Shown here: positions 60,210 through 64,000 of the stretch, one piece after another
Numbering within the stretch: position 1 is the first letter of the stretch
How the letters are laid out: each line of letters starts with the position of its first letter
From: Phyto melanocephala
Taxonomy: Eukaryota; Arthropoda; Insecta; Diptera; Rhinophoridae
DNA: 64,000 nt
NCBI GenBank assembly: GCA_941918925.1
Contig: OW799235.1
Location: 107,773,947-107,837,946 of the forward strand
Direction of reading: 5' to 3'
Notes under the pieces: generated by a model
Database searches by the model: none
What the model saw: only the letters and a program-made list of their open reading frames with translations
What the model was told of the DNA's origin: nothing
Program-made: the position numbers and the translations under genes

Positions 60210-60335
60210 AACGTCAGCATTATGTGAACAGGCGTTTTTCGCTTCAGGCAAAAAGGAGCCGCTTACACCCCACAACAGCGAAAAAATATTTGTTCGTTTA
60301 TGAAAACAAAAATATTATCAAACCATTTGCTGGCT
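60210..60335 (+). pseudogene. hAT transposase C-terminal scrap, frameshifted
   Basis: TSALCEQAFFASG in one frame, then KRSRLHPTTAKKYLFVYENK in the next. Together they match the C-terminal dimerisation region of hAT transposases (S..CER.FS..G.......RSRL.P....KLLF...N). A frameshift in the middle breaks it. Only about 40 residues are present; no terminal repeats or 8-bp duplication found. The minus frame at 59975-60220 is a shadow. Confidence 0.65.
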
Positions 60336-61599
60336 ATGAGCCGCCGTCGACTTTTTACAACGACTTGTTTCTCTAGTAAGGGCTAAACTGTATATTTTAG
60401 GTTAGGTCTTAAAAAATGTAGTAAAAAAATTTATAGTGAAAAAAAAAATTATGGAATTGTCATGGCATTCTTGCAGTAAACAAAAATATTTCAATGGCAA
60501 ATCCGAATGATTTAATTTTAGTCAAAACTCAAAAAGGTGGAAGCCAATGTGGACTTTCCTCGGATGACCATTTTCGCAGCTGTATGAACCTGTGAATGTG
60601 CTATCAAGCTGCCAATTCAGTGTGTATTGGGTAAATATATACAGGTGGAGTGTCCTGGGCAAATATATACAGGATATCCTCTCTGAGGTCAGATTTGACG
60701 ATCTGCTAAAATAACTCATGACTATGGGATGGTTATAGTAAATTAAAATCTTATTCATTATTAAATTTTTATTTTATTTAAAAAAAGAAAGTTAATTATG
60801 AAGAATTATATTTTGCCGACACAAGCCAAGCAGAACCCAATTTCAAAACCACTTCGAATTTCGCCATCAACACTTTTGGATCGGTAATTAAGTGTTAGCA
60901 AAATTGAATTCGGTGGCAATTACGTTACTTTTTCATATTTTCTTACCACGAGTTTAAATGATGTTTACTAACAGCAACCCTTTTTCTGTGTTTATTATTT
61001 TCTTTCATTTTTATCACGAGGTTTGTCCTGCTCTAGTCATCAGTTATGTAACGATTAGAACAGATGATTGTTACACAAAATATGTTTTAAATAATTTTTT
61101 TTATTTTTGTTTTGCCAGTATTCAACAGAATGTTGTTTGAACAACAATGATTGATTTAAAAATGAACTCAAGCTTAAATAAAAATATTAGTTTAAAAAAA
61201 GTAATTTAAGTTTTTGATTGGGTTGTACTAACAGCCTGTTTAACGATGTCGAGAGAAAACCCAAGCGAAATTTTCATTCGTACAAATACGTTGAAAACAA
61301 AAACAAATTTTTAGTTTTTGTTGTTGTTTTCAATATATTTGTAAGAATGAAAATTTCGTTGGCATTTAGATTAACAGGCAGTAAATGCCTGTTTTTTATT
61401 TTATTTTTTTCTATCAATAACTAAAGTCAGCTGCTTTCAAACGTAGTTATTTGGGCCTTAAGCAGAAATTCAGAAAAATTCATATATTGTTTGGTACTAA
61501 ACAAAAACTGAAGTTTCTAACTTAATACCTTCCTGCCTAACTACAAAGATATTCTTATTTTTATTTCAATCTTATTTCTTTTAATAGAATTCATTGATA
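60336..61599. other. AT-rich DNA
   Basis: A short tandem duplication GGGTAAATATATACAGGTGGAG / GGGCAAATATATACAGG lies at 60627-60672. No gene. Confidence 0.45.
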
Positions 61600-61607
61600 A
61601 AAAATTT

Positions 61608-61636
61608 AATAATTTTTTTTTTATTTTCAGGTATGT
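61608..61636 (+). promoter_or_regulatory. Recursive splice site (ratchet point) 2
   Basis: AATTTTTTTTTTTATTTTCAG|GTATGT at 61610-61636: long pyrimidine tract, CAG acceptor and GTATGT donor with no base between. GTAAGT follows at 61674, giving a 43-nt recursive-splice exon. Same strand and same core hexamer as site 1, 31.7 kb upstream. It would let a long intron that starts at or before the donor at 32589 be removed stepwise. Use in vivo is inferred. Confidence 0.65.
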
Positions 61637-61679
61637 ATCCTTTGCTTAACTAATTTAAATACATAAACAGATTGTAAGT

Positions 61680-62689
61680 AGAAACTTGAATAAACATAGA
61701 TAGAAATTAAAAGGTGACCCTAATTTAATCTTCCTCAGTATACTCATAAATACAATTCATTTAAGTATTTATTTGTATACATACAAACATGCATACAGAA
61801 TTTACACAATAAAAAAAATAACATCATTATGCTCTTAGTTTTATTCGGTTCAATTTGTTCCATACAAACAACCCTCCAACTAAAAACAATAACTACTATT
61901 TAAGTAAAAGAAATAATTCAGAATAATTTGTTTTATATTTTTATACAGACAATGCATTGTGTATAGTACATACATTAATATATGTATAAGCATATGTATG
62001 TTTTTTATTTATTTTATTTTTATTTATTTTTTTTTTTTTTGTAAAATACATTTATTTAAAATTTTACTTAAATTATGTATGCTGTTGCATTTTATGAATA
62101 AATATGAAAATTGTTGCCGAGTAATATGTTTCATTTATCAATCTGAAAGTTATGGCGGAATAAGTTCTGAAGCAACATAAAATACATAAATTTAAGAAGG
62201 GCTTCTTATCAAGACAAATAAGAACAGTGGTTGAGTATTTAGTTTTCATTGTGAAATAAATGATGATTGTATGTTATCAGACTGCTGCTGGTATAAAAAG
62301 AGGAATTTATATACATATCGTAAATTTTAAAATTAAAATATCACCTTAAAATAATAACACTGTGTTACACTCGAGATGACTCGTAAAATGACCTAGTGCT
62401 GGTCAATTTTCATCGAATGAGTAAGAACCCTATTTTCGGCAGTAACGTATCATATATACCCTTAATACAGCTTTTACCCTCACTTACATATTAATGTACA
62501 AAAGTATGAATTAGAGATCGATAGATTTTGTTGTTGTTGTTGTAGCTAAATAGATTTCTCTGTAAATAAGGATTCATAATACATATATAAACTTTGTTAG
62601 GTCGCAAATAAATACTGTGGAAATAATTATATCTCAGTAATTTTTATGGATAGTTATTTTCTCTTGTTTTATGCTATTTTGTTTTAAGG
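61680..62689. other. AT-rich DNA
   Basis: T-rich run 61998-62041 and GTTGTTGTTGTTGTAG at 62530; no gene. Confidence 0.4.
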
Positions 62690-62855
62690 CCATAACTGAC
62701 AATTATAAGGATGCAGCTGTGACCAAAACATATTTAGGAAATCGATAAGCTGAACTGAATTTTATTTTTCCAAAAAATTTTTTTGCCGATATTTTTGTCA
62801 GTAATTGACCCATTAGAGGAAGACTTTCCGCAAATGTTGCCATGTATATCTTATA

Positions 62856-63413
62856 TGAAGGGTCCGCCAAATAACTTCTTTTTTTTTTTGAAAATGCTAT
62901 AAAAAAGTGTAGCTTCGGCTTTGTGGCACGTAGCGCCGTCCTGTTGAAACCAAATGTTGCCAATATCCTCCTCTTCAATTTTTGTGAACAAAAATTCGTT
63001 CAACATTGCCCAATAATGATCGCCATTGACTACGGCCACTACTTGCTCATTTTTGAAGAAAAATGGCCCAATTATGCCTCTGGACCAAAATCCGCACCAA
63101 ATAGTGACTCGTTTTGGGTGTATCAACTTTTTAATGTATGCGTGTGGGTTTTCTGTGCCCCAAATGCGACAATTTTGCTTGTTTACATACCCGACAAGAT
63201 CAAAATGAGCTTCATCTAAAAAAAGATAATTTATTTGGCAAAATCGGCCAAAGTAATGTCGCAATATTTCCCAGCGTTGTTCAAGAGTATACACAACCAT
63301 TTTCGTTCAGCGGAAGGATAAAACTAAATACCTGTCAAATCAGACATGAGCTAAGTGTTACCATTCACAAAATAAGCACTAGTTGAAAAAGAAGTTAGAT
63401 GGCGGACCCCTTA
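62856..63413 (-). mobile_element. Internally deleted mariner-like element nested in a DINE
   Basis: TIRs TGAAGGGTCCGCCAAATAAC + TTCTTTTT and, reversed, TAAGGGGTCCGCCATCTAAC + TTCTTTTT. TA flanks both ends. Length 558 bp against about 1.3 kb for full members of the superfamily. It encodes the transposase piece listed next. Confidence 0.85.
62870..63300 (-). pseudogene. Mariner-like transposase, both flanks of the catalytic core deleted
   Basis: MVVYTLEQRWEILRHYFGRF is the true N-terminus. The helix-turn-helix is missing and the frame jumps to NYLFLDEAHFDLVGYVNKQN (first catalytic Asp). The core is intact through HPKRVTIWCGFWSRGIIGPF, VVAVVNGDHYWAMLNEFLF and NIWFQQDGATCHKAEATLF (second Asp). 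Then it runs off through a poly-Lys stretch into the terminal repeat, so the third catalytic residue and C-terminus are gone. The remaining 149 codons are free of stops, implying a recent deletion derivative. Confidence 0.85.
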
Positions 63414-63892
63414 TATGTATGTCAAATGTTTCAACAAGTTCCATAGCAGTTGCAAAATTTTACTTTGTTTGGATAAAAACACATAGTCGTGTTTCTTTGC
63501 TCATATCTCAGCTCATATCTTGCCGATATCTTCGCCGCTTAATCGCAGACTGAACCAAAACTTTCCTCAAATATTTATTTTATAATTACGTCAAACGTTT
63601 TAGCAAGTTCATAGGAGCCGCAAAATTTTAATTTTTATAAAAGACAGAGGCGGTCGTGTTCCTTCTCTCATATCTCAGCTCGTAAGCTGGACACACAACT
63701 GATTTTCGATAGCAATTTCCTCGAAAGCATATCTGATTAGTTTTTACCATATAAGAGTCTGAAGTATACGTGGGGGCTTCAAAAATTTGATTTTTACATG
63801 CACACGAACAGACAGATTTAGCTATAGATATGAATGAAAAGCTTATATATACCCTTTTACCCTCTCGTATGTGGGATATAGAAAGAGTATAT

Positions 63893-64000
63893 TATTTTTG
63901 GTATTTTGTTTATAGCACATTGTTCACACAACACCAAAACAGTCTTAGGATTCTAAATCACACACAATCAATAGCCATGTCCTCTAATTCTTTATGCAGA
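63893..64000. other. Window edge, AT-rich
   Basis: Nothing recognised. Confidence 0.4.

Larger units (their letters stand above)
62690..63892 (-). mobile_element. DINE-like element interrupted by a mariner-like insertion
   Basis: Right side, minus strand: GAGGGTAAAAGGGTATATATAAGC near 63843-63870 marks the 5' start. CGAGCTGAGATATGAG, CCAAACAAAGTAAAATTTTG and GGAACTTGTTGAAACATTTG follow, parallel to 1190-1330. Left side: CCATAACTGACAATTATAAG at 62690. The two halves are split by the element at 62856-63413. Confidence 0.6.

Overview
This is a very AT-rich, eukaryotic, almost entirely non-coding window, most consistent with the inside or flank of one very large gene in a fly (Diptera, probably a calyptrate such as a blow fly or house fly). 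The organism call is inference. It rests on the repeat content: INE-1/DINE-1-like elements with the GACCCCATAAAGTATATAT and GTCTGTCCGTCTG core, Helitrons, mariner, Tc1, hAT and pogo-like transposons, R1/LOA- and CR1/Jockey-like LINEs, and tRNA-headed SINEs with CCTAAC tails. There is no operon, CRISPR, rRNA or functional tRNA gene. Nearly all open reading frames over 60 codons are chance or antisense shadows.

The few host-gene signals all lie on the + strand. (1) 32474-32588 is a plausible signal-peptide coding exon of 38 codons: basic stretch, hydrophobic core, small-residue cleavage site, then a phase-1 GT donor. (2) Two near-ideal recursive splice sites (ratchet points, polypyrimidine-CAG|GTATGT) sit at 29946/29947 and 61630/61631. 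Each is followed by a GTAAGT donor 77 or 43 nt downstream, the architecture expected of recursive-splice exons in very long fly introns. (3) A 17-nt microexon-like segment lies at 33982-33998. Together they suggest a long intron (or two) of a + strand gene, perhaps a secreted or cell-surface protein.

Layout. 1-5.4 kb: DINE-like element, LINE scraps, mariner remnant. 6.0-7.1 kb: Helitron with a 121-bp array, then a CTATAG-rich minisatellite. 8.2-9.5 kb: Tc1-like pseudogene. 11.9-16.4 kb: DINE and Helitron pieces with internal arrays, including an exact 142-bp period array. 17-22 kb: possible piggyBac scrap, SINEs, a pogo-type MITE and a fold-back MITE. 24.0-24.9 kb: mariner-like element with both TIRs and TA duplications. 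26.5-30 kb: MITE, LINE, recursive splice site. 30.4-36.3 kb: two mariner-like elements, SINE, candidate exon. 37.3-43.9 kb: MITE, LINE, Helitron holding a nested TTA-flanked MITE, two DINE-like elements, 3' end of a LINE. 46-49.7 kb: SINEs and a decayed transposase. 51.5-53.9 kb: second copy of the poly-T DINE and a third Helitron. 55-58.4 kb: LINE RT pseudogene and a 734-bp MITE. 60.2 kb: hAT scrap. 61.6 kb: second recursive splice site. 62.7-63.9 kb: DINE interrupted by an internally deleted mariner-like element.

The transposon proteins are all broken (stops, frameshifts, deletions), so none is expected to work by itself. Family names come from reading motifs by eye; no database search was possible.
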